From the NCBI GenBank assembly GCA_963971305.1, contig OZ020305.1, positions 42,977,717 to 43,041,716 on the forward strand: a stretch of 64,000 bases of DNA, written 5' to 3'. Each line of letters begins with the position of its first letter. Positions within the stretch are counted from its first letter, which is position 1. The DNA comes from Arcuatula senhousia. Its lineage: Eukaryota > Mollusca > Bivalvia > Mytilida > Mytilidae. The notes beneath the pieces are model-generated. The model saw nothing but the letters and a program-made list of their open reading frames with translations. It was not told the DNA's origin and searched no databases. The translations under genes were made by a program, and so were the position numbers. Shown here piece after piece: positions 12,223 to 24,090 of the stretch.

Positions 12223-13606
12223 ATAAATCTTGCCCTCAGAACATTGAATGAAAATCTTTACCGTACTCTATAAAGAAAAAAAATCTTTGACGTGGGAGGA
12301 AACGTCAAAGAATTAACACTGCTGCAGGTTTTCCTAAAGGTGATACTCTCGAATGCCCCGAGGTAGACGAAATTGCTTGACCTTACTCTGTCCATTTTCT
12401 TGTGGTAGAAGAATCTTGTTTACCATTGTGCCTCATCCCACATTTCATGTTTATTATATCACCCTTTTCTATTATTAATCGGATTGATACCGATTCAAAG
12501 ATGAATATTAAACTATGAAAGTAAGCTACAAAGAATAACAAACAACACAAAAAAAAATATATATTTTCTATTTATTGGAAAAAAAATATTGTTTTGTTTT
12601 TGTCATACAAGGTACAAAAACAAAGTTTATAAAGCGGTAAATTTTGTTGTGCATATAACTTCTCGTCAGCAGTATTTGAATAAAAAATAATTAGAAGGTT
12701 GACAATAGAATTAAGTGAAAGACGAACAGTTTGGAAAAACAAATGATACATTGAGGCTGACCTTTTTACCGCCAACAAACTATAAAGGACAACAAAAATG
12801 TCAGACAAATAAATATCCAGTCCTTGATGGTAACTATAGTTAAATCATTTATAGTCATTTATAGCGGCCTAATTTGTACATGGCGATCTTTACTGACTTT
12901 CAAACGTGCTTAGCGCTACCTTATGCCTACTCTCCCCTTTGGCCTATAGATCCACACCGTGAGATTGAGCCATCTGAGAGAAGTAAATCCTGCACTCTTC
13001 AATTCGACAATCCTATGCTTATTAAAGTAGTACTCCACAATTAGGATTTTTTCACAGTATTGTTTTCGTATGTGGCCCCTGTGAACTTTTTTGTTAAATG
13101 AAAATATTGATTCGTTTTGGTCTTAAAACAAGACAAATACAAAATCTAGACCCGTTATATAAAAATTACGATCCACGGTTATTGTGTTAAAGAATAATTT
13201 CGAAAAAAATCAATACCAATGACCATAAAGCGTCGCTTCCGGCTGTGCATGGTGACCAGCGGATGGGTTTAAATTTAAATGTGCTATTTTTAGATTTTTA
13301 AGTTTGAACAATTTTAGCGGAAAAAAGAGCCGAAGTCGGATAGGTTTATTTGGTCTAAAAAGAAAGGACTGTTTTCGGGCTTTCATTTCATACATGTTAC
13401 GTTTCACCTGAACCGAAAGCTCGACTACTGGCAACGTTCAAAAAAAGGACAAAACCCCGATTTTTGCGTATTTTTGTCCCAAAATTTTTGACAAATGTTA
13501 AGAGTTGCTAGGGGCAACGAGTACAACAAAGAAACCAAATACGGCACTAAACACGACTAAACATGCCCGGAGGTTGGAACACCGCCTAGTTTAAAGTGCA
13601 AATAGC

Positions 13607-14283
13607 AGTTAGGGTATACACTTACCGAGACCTGCAGCAAGGTTCTTTAACGTGCAAGGAACGTGACATTTTTCCCAACACGATGCATTACTCAGCTTTG
13701 CGGTCAGATTTTCCGCAGTTTAGCTTGACAACCCCGGCATTCATTATGACAGGGCTGCCCCATTCAACCACCTGGGCGCACATCCCAGTTGCTTTGTGGG
13801 GAAAGCGGCCTGACCCAATGTCAGGTTTCAGAGCGCCCTTAATGTATTCCACGATGGGACTATAATTGTTATAATTATCAAAGATTCCACAATTGTTTTA
13901 AGTGGGAGAAGTCGAATTAAGAATTTATAAAAAAAACTCACCTCTTAAAAAAAGAAGCTACGAAGAGCATTGATCACTCACATGATTTCAAGAGCTTTTT
14001 ACCTAGTATTGTGTGATTTAAGGAATCTTTGAAGAAAAGTTAACGGACGATAGACTCCAAGGGATGATTAACTCAGATGAGCTTAAAAGGTAATAAATCA
14101 TTCTAAAACAAAGTACTTCAGACATCTATACACTACTGAACCATCTCAGAAATATATTTTGCATTTTACACCTACAATTCTGTGTTAAACAGTCTGCCCC
14201 AACCTGCAAAAAGCGACTGACCTGATTCATGTACGAGTATAATTGAGGTTTTATGTCTAATTCGTATTTCCCTTCCTTCACTT
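13607..14283 (+). pseudogene. Repeat A plus Penelope-like remnant with RT deleted (unit 2)
   Basis: Sequence equivalent to 2669-3031 is joined at AGAGCAT to sequence equivalent to 4070-4377, removing about 1.04 kb that includes nearly the whole RT frame. The upstream repeat A and downstream tail are retained with few changes. Confidence 0.8.
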
Positions 14284-16382
14284 AAATAAAATAAATACCA
14301 AGATATAGGAAGACAATTAAGATAATGGTCTACAGGTACTTAAAGCATTAAACGACGACGAAAAACTCAGGAATATATTATATTACTACGTAAAAGGACA
14401 AGATTCAGAAATAAACAGTAGGTACCCTGTCGGACATTATAGGAACTTGTATTACAAATTACTGGTTTACATGCAACCATATTGGTCTTTATTTTATGCA
14501 TGCAAAGGATACGATCATTTCATTCTTGGTATATCTTGTATTTATGGCTTTTTTGTAGGGCAATTCCATCGTAGTTGAAATCAATAGAATGCTGTAAATG
14601 TTTTTTTTTCAGATTTACCCTAATTATGTATTCATATTAAAAATTTTCAAATAACAAGATGTTCTTATCCAATTCAAAGATTTACAACTGCGTGATACTA
14701 AAAATTTCAAACATAAATTCGGCTAGTATATAATCTTCGTGTTTCAATAAAACTTGCTGCAACTGTATAAAACGTTGGAAGTTTTGAATATGAATACATT
14801 ACTGAGGTAAATCTAAAATAAATAGCATTAATAGCATTCTATTGATCACAACCCTTCCAAAAAGGGATGGGCAATCAGAATTCAGCCCCACAGCAGCTAT
14901 AGAGAGCGCCAAATGTTTTGTGTTGGGTCTGACCAATTTGCAAATATAGCGGCCTGTGGGAAAGTGTAATCTTACCCTCAGAACATTGAACGGAAATCTT
15001 TACCGTACTCTATAATGAGAAAATTCTTTGACGTGCGAGGAAACCGACATTTATTTGAAATTGTCGGTTTCCTCGCACGTCAAAGAATTAACACTGCTGC
15101 AGGTTTTCCTAAAGGTGATACTCTCGAATGCCCCGAGGTAGACGAAATTGCTTGACCTTACTCTGTCCATCTTCTTGTGGTAGAAGAATCTTGTTAACCA
15201 TTGTGCCTCATCCCACATTTCATGTTTATTATATCACCTTTTTCTATTATTAATCGGATTGATACCGATTCAAAGATGAATATTAAACTATGAAAGTAAG
15301 CTACAAAGAATAACAAACAACACAAAAAAAAATATATATTTTCTATTTATTGGAAAAAAAATATTGTTTTGTTTTTGTCATACAAGGTACAAAAACAAAG
15401 TTTATAAAGCGGTAAATTTTGTTGTGCATATAACTTCTCGTCAGCAGTATTTGAATAAAAAATAATTAGAAGGTTGACAATAGAATTAAGTGAAAGACGA
15501 ACAGTTTGGAAAAACAAATGATACATTGAGGCTGACCTTTTTACCGCCAACAAACTATAAAGGACAACAAAAATGTCAGACAAATAAATATCCAGTCCTT
15601 GATGGTAACTATAGTTAAATCATTTATAGTCATTTATAGCGGCCTAATTTGTACATGGCGATCTTTACTGACTTTCAAACGTGCTTAGCGCTACCTTATG
15701 CCTACTCTCCCCTTTGGCCTATAGATCCACACCGTGAGATTGAGCCATCTGAGAGAAGTAAATCCTGCACTCTTCAATTCGACAATCCTATGCTTATTAA
15801 AGTAGTACTCCACAATTAGGATTTTTTTCACAGTATTGTTTTCGTATGTGGCCCCTGTGAACTTTTTTGTTAAATGAAAATATTGATTCGTTTTGGTCTT
15901 AAAACAAGACAAATACAAAATCTAGACCCGTTATATAAAAATTACGATCCACGGTTATTGTGTTAAAGAATAATTTCGAAAAAAATCAATACCAATGACC
16001 ATAAAGCGTCGCTTCCGGTTGTGCATGGTGACCAGCGGATGGGCTTAAATTTAAATGTGCTATTTTTAGATTTTTAAGTTTGAACAATTTTAGCGGAAAA
16101 AAGAGCCGAAGTCGGATAGGTTTATTTGGTCTAAAAAGAAAGGACTGTTTTCGGGCTTTCATTTCATACATGTTACGTTTCACCTGAACCGAAAGCTCGA
16201 CTACTGGCAACGTTCAAAAAAAGGACAAAACCCCGATTTTTGCGTATTTTTGTCCCAAAATTTTTGACAAATGTTAAGAGTTGCTAGGGGCAACGAGTAC
16301 AACAAAGAAACCAAATACGGCACTAAACACGACTAAACATGCCCGGAGGTTGGAACACCGCCTAGTTTAAAGTGCAAATAGC
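14284..16382 (+). repeat. Tandem unit 2 body
   Basis: Matches 11155-13606 without the MITE pair, and matches unit 3 nearly base for base at an offset of 2776 bp. No gene is supported. Confidence 0.85.
15022..15089. repeat. Perfect hairpin, 28 bp arms
   Basis: Arms 15022-15049 and 15062-15089 are perfectly complementary around TTTATTTGAAAT and contain TTTGACGTGCGAGGAAACCG. The same hairpin lies 2776 bp later at 17798-17865. In unit 1 (about 12284-12312) only a collapsed GACGTGGGAGGAAACGTC remains. Confidence 0.85.
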
Positions 16383-17059
16383 AGTTAGGGTATACACTTA
16401 CCGAGACCTGCAGCAAGGTTCTTTAACGTGCAAGGAACGTGACATTTTTCCCAACACGATGCATTACTCAGCTTTGCGGTCAGATTTTCCGCAGTTTAGC
16501 TTGACAACCCCGGCATTCATTATGACAGGGCTGCCCCATTCAACCACCTGGGCGCACATCCCAGTTGCTTTGTGGGGAAAGCGGCCTGACCCAATGTCAG
16601 GTTTCAGAGCGCCCTTAATGTATTCCACGATGGGACTATAATTGTTATAATTATCAAAGATTCCACAATTGTTTTAAGTGGGAGAAGTCGAATTAAGAAT
16701 TTATAAAAAAAACTCACCTCTTAAAAAAAGAAGCTACGAAGAGCATTGATCACTCACATGATTTCAAGAGCTTTTTACCTAGTATTGTGTGATTTAAGGA
16801 ATCTTTGAAGAAAAGTTAACGGACGATAGACTCCAAGGGATGATTAACTCAGATGAGCTTAAAAGGTAATAAATCATTCTAAAACAAAGTACTTCAGACA
16901 TCTATACACTACTGAACCATCTCAGAAATATATTTTGCATTTTACACCTACAATTCTGTGTTAAACAGTCTGCCCCAACCTGCAAAAAGCGACTGACCTG
17001 ATTCATGTACGAGTATAATTGAGGTTTTATGTCTAATTCGTATTTCCCTTCCTTCACTT
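16383..17059 (+). pseudogene. Repeat A plus Penelope-like remnant with RT deleted (unit 3)
   Basis: Essentially identical to 13607-14283 including the deletion junction, so the RT was lost before this copy was duplicated. Confidence 0.8.
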
Positions 17060-18375
17060 AAATAAAATAAATACCAAGATATAGGAAGACAATTAAGATA
17101 ATGGTCTACAGGTACTTAAAGCATTAAACGACGACGAAAAACTCAGGAATATATTATATTACTACGTAAAAGGACAAGATTCAGAAATAAACAGTAGGTA
17201 CCCTGTCGGACATTATAGGAACTTGTATTACAAATTACTGGTTTACATGCAACCATATTGGTCTTTATTTTATGCATGCAAAGGATACGATCATTTCATT
17301 CTTGGTATATCTTGTATTTATGGCTTTTTTGTAGGGCAATTCCATCGTAGTTGAAATCAATAGAATGCTGTAAATGTTTTTTTTTTCAGATTTACCCTAA
17401 TTATGTATTCATATTAAAAATTTTCAAATAACAAGATGTTCTTATCCAATTCAAAGATTTACAACTGCGTGATACTAAAAATTTCAAACATAAATTCGGC
17501 TAGTATATAATCTTCGTGTTTCAATAAAACTTGCTGCAACTGTATAAAACGTTGGAAGTTTTGAATATGAATACATTACTGAGGTAAATCTAAAATAAAT
17601 AGCATTAATAGCATTCTATTGATCACAACCCTTCCAAAAAGGGATGGGCAATCAGAATTCAGCCCCACAGCAGCTATAGAGAGCGCCAAATGTTTTGTGT
17701 TGGGTCTGACCAATTTGCAAATATAGCGGCCTGTGGGAAAGTGTAATCTTACCCTCAGAACATTGAACGGAAATCTTTACCGTACTCTATAATGAGAAAA
17801 TTCTTTGACGTGCGAGGAAACCGACATTTATTTGAAATTGTCGGTTTCCTCGCACGTCAAAGAATTAACACTGCTGCAGGTTTTCCTAAAGGTGATACTC
17901 TCGAATGCCCCGAGGTAGACGAAATTGCTTGACCTTACTCTGTCCATCTTCTTGTGGTAGAAGAATCTTGTTAACCATTGTGCCTCATCCCACATTTCAC
18001 GTTTATTATATCACCTTTTTCTACAATTAATCGGATTGATACTGATTCAAAGATGAATATTAAACTATGAAAGTAAGCTACAAAGAATAACAAACAACAC
18101 AGAAAACTTATATATTTTCTATTTATTGGAGAAAAAAAATATTGTTTTGTTTTTGTCATACAAGGTACAAAAACAAAGTTTATAAAGCGGTAAATTTTGT
18201 TGTGCATATAACTTCTCGTCAGCAGTATTTGAATAAAAAATAATTAGAAGGTTGACAATAGAATTAAGTGAAAGACGAACAGTTTGGAAAAACAAATGAT
18301 ACATTGAGGCTGACCTTTTTACCGCCAACAAACTATAAAGGACAACAAAAATGTCAGACAATTAAATATTCAGTC
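17060..18375 (+). repeat. Tandem unit 3 body, interrupted
   Basis: Tracks unit 2 at an offset of 2776 bp, slightly less identical after ~18000. It is broken at about 18388 by the short dispersed repeat also seen at 1063, then resumes as a more diverged stretch to about 18720. Confidence 0.8.
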
Positions 18376-18389
18376 CTTGATGGTAACTC

Positions 18390-18513
18390 AAGTTAAGCAG
18401 TGACCTATGGTCATGTTGAAGACTGCTTGCTGTTTTCCGTTGTGATTTTTTGAATTGCTGTTGGTTTATGTTTGATGTGTCGCGTACACTTATTCCACAT
18501 CTCAATATCGTCA
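18390..18513 (+). repeat. Short dispersed repeat, copy 2
   Basis: Matches 1063-1187 (GCAGTGACC, TCATGTTGAAGACTGC, GTGTCGCGTA). It sits between parts of the unit 3 sequence that are adjacent in units 1 and 2. Confidence 0.65.
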
Positions 18514-18724
18514 AGTTAAATCATTTATAGTCATTTTTAGCGGCCTTACAAATGTATTTGTACATGGCGATCTTTACTGACTTTCAAACGTGCTTAGAGC
18601 TACCTTGTGCCTCATCTCCCCTTAGGCCTGTAGATCCACACCGTGAGATTGAGCCATCTTAGAGAAGTAAATCCTGCACTCTTCACTTCGACAATCCTGT
18701 GCTTATTAAGCGGCCTACATAATG

Positions 18725-19114
18725 CACGTACTAGTTAGTTTAAACATATTTATTTATCCTGGATTGGGAAACAAGCTTAATGCTTATGTAAATTCCTCTC
18801 CAGCTAGCAGTTTGCGAGTGTGGCCTTTGCAGCGGCCCCCAATGAGCCTACTCTTATCGAACTCTACAAAGGGTTCTTTAACGTGCATGGGGTATTGCTC
18901 TCCACATACACGGGGCAACCTTTTTTCGTCCCTTCCGAAGGACTAACATCGTTCCTTGAGACCATCCTCGCAAATGGTGTCAAGAGAGAGTCGGAAAATT
19001 GGTTCATGAAATTTTCACCCCGGACGAGGATCGAACCACGAACCTTGGTAATAGTAGCCCGACGCGTTAACCACTACACCACCGGCTCTCTACTACACCA
19101 CCACGTACTAGTTA
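18725..19114 (-). mobile_element. tRNA-derived SINE, full length, 13 bp target duplication
   Basis: Read on the minus strand it begins with a tRNA-like head: A box TGGTGTAGTGG and B box GGTTCGATCC. It continues with ATTTCATGAACCAATTTTCC and GGAAGGGACGAAAAAAGG and ends in GGATAAATAAATATGTTTAA. CACGTACTAGTTA flanks it on both sides (18725-18737 and 19102-19114), marking a fairly recent insertion. This copy is the reference for the SINE split by the 23.66 kb element. Confidence 0.85.
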
Positions 19115-19317
19115 ATTGTTGTTTCATGTTCCCTTTATATGTGTCGCTTCCTTCACTTACAACAAGATCCACAAGTAAAAAATAAATAAACAAGATAATG
19201 ATCTGCAGAAACTTAAAGTAAGGAAACACTCCAGAATATAATTATCTTTCTCTTTAAAAGTACATGACAACAGGAAAGTTTTCACACAGAAAGAGTCTAA
19301 AGTGAAAATGGCAATAC

Positions 19318-19533
19318 TTAAAGAAGCAGAGATGTGCCAATGGGGTGCGAATGGGTAAACTCCGGAAGGAAAAAGAATAAATCAGTCAACGTGAACGAGA
19401 ACAGCACAAGGAAACAGACAACCAATCTCCACCCCCCCAAAAAACACAACAACTTAAAAGCAACCAACAACGATAACTCAAGTCGTAAAGAGAGTGAAAT
19501 CGCGTGCTCCGGGACAGGTTCTGTTTTATACAA
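19318..19533 (-). pseudogene. Penelope-like 3' tail fragment
   Basis: On the minus strand, CCGGAGCACGCGATTTCACT and following T/G-rich sequence parallel the RT tail at 3890-4080, down to a CCCATTGGCACATCTCTGCT-like end. No RT domain is attached. Confidence 0.5.
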
Positions 19534-19668
19534 TTATCACTCTAGTTGGTGTGTGACCCGGTGGTTTCTTTCCCCGAGAAAGTAAGGTCACCCGAGGGCT
19601 TGCCCCGAGGTTGACCTTACTTTTCGAGGGGAAAGAAATGCCGGGTCACATATCATCTAGGGTGATAA
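19534..19668. mobile_element. Foldback MITE, ~60 bp arms
   Basis: TTATCACTCTAG, GTGTGACCCGG and TTTCTTTCCCCGAGAAAGTA are mirrored on the right by GAGGGGAAAGAAATGCCGGG and CTAGGGTGATAA around a GGGCTTGCCCC centre. Nearly the whole element is one imperfect hairpin. Confidence 0.8.
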
Positions 19669-19669
19669 C

Positions 19670-20316
19670 TGTTATATTATATCGAATATTTTAATGAAGC
19701 AATTAAATTTTAAATTTTAAACATATTTCGGGCACTTTAGCCTTTTTTAAAGGGACAAAATACGGCCGATACAATATTGAAGAAAAATCGTGGGGCCACG
19801 TGCAAATTCTCACGAGAGGGTGACCTTACCATGCGACCCAACGGTTACCGGTTGACCCAGCGAAATATCACATGTCACGTGAAAACCTCTAAGCGAATCA
19901 CAATAAAGATTTTTATATGAGTATATAATATATTACAATACACCCGTCATGTTACTAACGGTCCAACATGCATGTCCAATATCCGGTAAAGGAAAAAAAA
20001 TCAAAATCTTATGACATACCAACATACGTACTCATATTCTAACAAAACTATAATGTGAAGACAAAATTCGGGAGCAACATTTTCTGTTTTTAGATGCGAC
20101 ATTTATAGAGGAAATAAATGTTAGGTCTGGAATAACGAGTTGCATGGTTGTGATATGTTAACTCTATTCATTAAAGCGGACGGAATGATGATATACACAA
20201 GATGGGAAAGTTGACGAAAGGAAAGTTATAGTCATCACTGTGACTTTTGTTATAAAGCTTTGTTGAAAGTCTTCTCTGAATGTCATTTATTTCAAATTTC
20301 TGCATGGAATAGTTAG
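19670..20316. other. No gene seen
   Basis: Contains a small CGGTTACCG palindrome near 19840 and otherwise AT-rich sequence without supported features. Confidence 0.5.
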
Positions 20317-20800
20317 TTAGTTAGTTATTACTTTACTCCCAAGCAGCACGATTTCGGCTATATCCGGGAGATGAACATGAAAGTGGTGATACAATGAACA
20401 TGAAATGATGATGAAGTGGAGGAAATGGGGACAGAAGGCCAATCGGGTAGGAGAGTTTTGACTGCCACTGGAAAAAGGAGTGATGGGTAAGGACGGGAAA
20501 TCTAGCCTCCTGCTTGGGGATCCTACGGGTCCTACTCTTACCGAGACATGCAGCAGGGTTCTTTTACGTGCGAGGAACGTGACATTTTTCCCAACACGGT
20601 GCACCACTATGGTTTGCGGTCAGGTTTTCCGCATTATCGCCTGACGACCCCGCATCTCTCGATGTCAGGGCTGTCCCATTCAACCACCTGGGCACACATC
20701 CCAGTCGCTTTGTGGGCAAAGCGGCCTGACCTGATGTCAGGTTTCTGAGCGCTCTTTAGTGGACTTTTACCGACAAGCTTAGCGCTGCTACGGGCCTTAA
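20317..20800 (+). repeat. Dispersed repeat A copy
   Basis: Runs from TTAGTTAGTTAGTTATTACT to GACAAGCTTAGCGCTGCTAC, containing CAGGGTTCTTTTACGTGC and CTGATGTCAGG. It keeps a 3' portion missing at 2470-2930, which helps define the repeat end. Confidence 0.7.
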
Positions 20801-20842
20801 GAAAATCTCCAAACCGATGATTATTCACGAATGTATACATCA

Positions 20843-21055
20843 TCAATATATAAGTAAAAAGACAAAGTAGTCTTCGTTTTTTTGTTGTCTAATAGTGATC
20901 GTAAGAATCCGCTTTATATGAAGAAACAAATTTACACAATTCGTGCACATTGGAACACGCCGATACGATAGTTTGCTGAAAATCCACCACTGTACAAATG
21001 TGTTGTCTATAAGAAAGTTCAGCATGGCGAATATTTGGTCATCTGGATAAAGCAA
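20843..21055 (-). pseudogene. Penelope-like RT fragment
   Basis: The minus-strand frame contains AMLNFLIDNTFVQW followed by a degraded counterpart of the GIPMGTNCAP motif (VPMCTNC). It aligns with residues about 46-110 of the RT at 2963-3787. No catalytic YIDD remains. It is inverted relative to the adjoining repeat A. Confidence 0.65.
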
Positions 21056-21284
21056 GTCTTTGTATAATCTACTACAAAATATTTATTCCTGCGTTTTCCT
21101 TTCTTTATGAAATAGCTGCTTTAAATCAGCTTTCATAATTCTGAAAGTTGAGGAGGCTCCCTGATGCTAACTTGATAGTGGAGTTACATATGGATAATAT
21201 AGGACAACAGAGAGGAACAGTGTGGCACCTCATGCGCTATCAGTCATAATAAAAGAGAAGACACGTTTGGGCGTACCATGAAAT

Positions 21285-21370
21285 GGACAAGTTTCGGCTT
21301 GCGACCGAAATGGACACGATTGAGCGTAAACTGGACACGATTGGGCTGATCGGACACGATTTGGGAGTGT
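21285..21370. repeat. Short repeats of TGGACACGATTGGGC
   Basis: Three to four imperfect copies of GGACACGATTGRGC are separated by a few bases, followed by a TA run. Confidence 0.6.
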
Positions 21371-21379
21371 TATATATAT

Positions 21380-23260
21380 ATATATAATTATCTTGTCCCG
21401 TAGAATAACAAAACAGAAAATAAACAGAAATTTTTTACGCGGTTTCGACTAATAGAAGATTCTTCATAAGGACTGTGTGTTCAATAACAATATTTATAGA
21501 GACAGAAAAAAATGTTAGTTTCCATATGAAAGCTCAGCCAAATTCATATTGCTATAAAAAGAAAAAAGCGAATACCAGAACCAAATGTTTTGTTTATGCG
21601 CCTTCCTGTTCATTTGAAAAAAATATATATTTATGGCTTCTAGACGTAATTGAACAGTTGAAGTTGACGTTATTGTTACAAAGATAAAAACAAATTTAAA
21701 ATTCATTTGAGCCGTAATAAATAATATATATTAAAATTCTATATTTGAAAAAAAATCTTGATCTTGCTATTTTTTGTTCAGAAAGAAAAGAATGTGCCAA
21801 AGATTTATGCATCTTTTGAATTTAAGGATACTAAGGTAATGTTTTAAATTTATATGAAATTAACATCCATAAGACTTTACGTCAATTCTCTGCAGACATC
21901 GGAAATATGACCAGGAAGGTATTTTGTGACAAACTCATTATTATATGGATCAAGAATTATCGTACCAAGATCCTGTTGACAAAGTACAATGGATTTACAA
22001 ATCTGATAGAGAAAAAAATTGCAACGTACAATAATGCATATAGTAGAAATCAAAATAAACAAAAGTGATTTGATATCTGGATAATTTCTAAATTTGTAAT
22101 CAATCACTTTTTTTTTCTAAATACGTACTACAACGGCGTTTTGTTCCGGTTACTGTCTGACCATTTGATCTTAAAAGAAAAGGAGAGATTGCGATTTAAA
22201 ACTGATATAACATACTTCTCAGATTAAATTGTCTTTACCAACAGTGGACCATTGTCCCGTATGGTATAAACGTATTTTGTCTTCCATCTTGGAAATCTGC
22301 GATCGACCGCCGTTTCTATTCTTTTTTTTGTAACCATTTTTATGAATAAATAATTGATATGAGGTAAGCATTACCTAAATGCAGGCCCAGCATAAATATA
22401 TGTTTTCAATGATCAGTTCGTAATTTTTATTTTAATCAGTTAATTTTCTAGAACGTTCAGTTTAGGACGAGGTACTTGGAGCGAATGAGCGTAAAATGTA
22501 AACTGTAAAAAAATGATTAGAATTTGTTTACTTAAAAAATGTAGTAACTCATCGTTATCAGAATATTTTTCTCCTTGTTCTACATGTATATTTACATAAA
22601 GATTTTTTTGGAAGGCGACTAGCAAAATTGGTAATTATTTTCAAATTCACACCGGACCTGTATAAACTGTGAGAAGCATATCCGGACGAAAAAAATTCAT
22701 ATCAGCATTAGGCAAATTTTTCATTGGAACTTGCCGTAGAGCTCTGCGCCCTCGCGGGCACTTCGTACAGGCTACAAGCATTTATGATCGCTATTATGTC
22801 TCGCAGAATAGCAAAACGAAAAATTTTATTCGGCTAAGACGTTGATAAAGAGCCTTACTGAGTGCTACTTGTATGTGTTTATTTACGAATTTTGAGACAG
22901 TCAACTTTGAAAATTGTTGCCATATAAAGCATTGAACTAGTCTAGTAAAAGATAGAAAACTTTGATTTACTAAATAGAATAAAATCACGTTTACCAGATC
23001 CAACTGTCTGCACGATATCTAACATTAATATATCTCGCATAGAAAAGGTCTGGTTAATTTCTAACCATAAAGTTATTATATACTTTATACTTTATTGCAT
23101 AATAAACCTCGAAGAGGTTAAGCAAATTATATAGAAATTAAATGCCTTCAAATGTCATTGTTTGATATAAATTGTATTTATGGCTTCCAAACGTTTTTAT
23201 GCAGTTGCAGTTGTTTTTATTGCAGCGTAATTGAATATGATAGCTGAATGATTTGGTTTT
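21380..23260. repeat. Old dispersed repeat family, at least two diverged pieces
   Basis: Blocks such as AGAATAACAAAACAGAAAAT, CCAGAACCAAATGTTTTG, GTATTTATGGCTTC and CTGCAGACATCGGAAATATG recur in diverged form near 22790-23220, 28360-28470, 29790-30260 and 38540-38760. No open frame survives. Class unknown. Confidence 0.45.
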
Positions 23261-23474
23261 AATATCTGTTTTAGAAAAAATTAGGCAGGATATCATAAAT
23301 CAGAAAATAAAAAGGCAGGACAGTGCTTTGACTTAAAAAAAAAGGCAGACTTGTGTTTCGCTGTCAAAATTATGAGAAAAAAACTTTGCGCGCTAGTGCG
23401 CGAACAATAAATAAATAAGATAAAATTTAAAACATTCCAGGCTCCGATTTACTCAACAATAAATTTTTTTTCCA

Positions 23475-23690
23475 GGATTTGAAAGCAAATGCAAGCTTAA
23501 TACTTAAATGAATAACTGTACAATTTATAGTTTTGGGTGTGGCCTTCGTAGTGGTGCCTATTAAGGCATCGTTTCTTTAGACCGACCTTGCAAACAATGT
23601 CAAAAGGTGAGAGTCGGTCATCGGTTCTTAAAATATCTAACCACCGTCGCGTTAACCACTAAACCACCGGCCCTCTAACCACATTACTGC
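23475..23690 (-). mobile_element. tRNA-derived SINE, internally deleted
   Basis: On the minus strand it carries the head (GGTGGTTTAGTGGTTAACGC), the TCTCACCTTTTGACATTG region and part of the tail, and lacks the GGAAGGGACG block of the full-length copy at 18725. Confidence 0.65.
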
Positions 23691-23808
23691 ATTTTTACCT
23701 TTAATGAAGCATGTAAGAAATCACCAACTCTATATATTTTAATGAATTCTAAAAAAAAACAATCATTTTTAAAATTGCCAAACACATTACTTTTTAAACG
23801 TCAATAAA

Positions 23809-24042
23809 TTAAGGTAATAACAAAACTACCGAACTTGAATGATCAATCTCATGGTCCAGAGAAAATGACAAAAACGAATCAGTCATACCGGAAAATTGGC
23901 GGATCGCAATGGTCCTGACTTGGTACAGGCATTTCAAACGAAATGATGGGTTAAACCAGGTTTTATGGCGCCAAACCTCCCTCTTCCATTGCGATCTGAG
24001 GATCCGGTAATGACCATACAACACAACATAGTTGTGAGACAC
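23809..24042 (-). pseudogene. Leader fragment associated with a Penelope-like copy
   Basis: The minus-strand frame includes LRSQWKREVWRHKTWFNPSF and ends near EIDHSSSVV, which resembles EIDHLSSVV upstream of the RT at 24551-25132. I infer a duplicated 5' leader of the same element type. No catalytic domain is present and the coding status is unproven. Confidence 0.45.
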
Positions 24043-24090
24043 AATAGGGATATTGAGGTGATCATCTCAGTACAGCAGACCAGTCTAACA

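Larger units (their letters stand above)
11155..13606 (+). repeat. Tandem unit 1 body (~2.78 kb family)
   Basis: This continues the unit that starts at about 2669 and is repeated at 14284 and 17060. It matches the later units closely except for an extra ~390 bp at 11838-12222. No gene is supported: the conserved minus-strand frames at 12572-12808 and 13210-13434 are conserved only because the whole unit is duplicated. Confidence 0.75.

Noticed and set aside
12572..13434. Minus-strand frames conserved in two or three copies
   Set aside because: Conservation follows from the 2776 bp tandem duplication; no domain, start context or independent homologue is visible.
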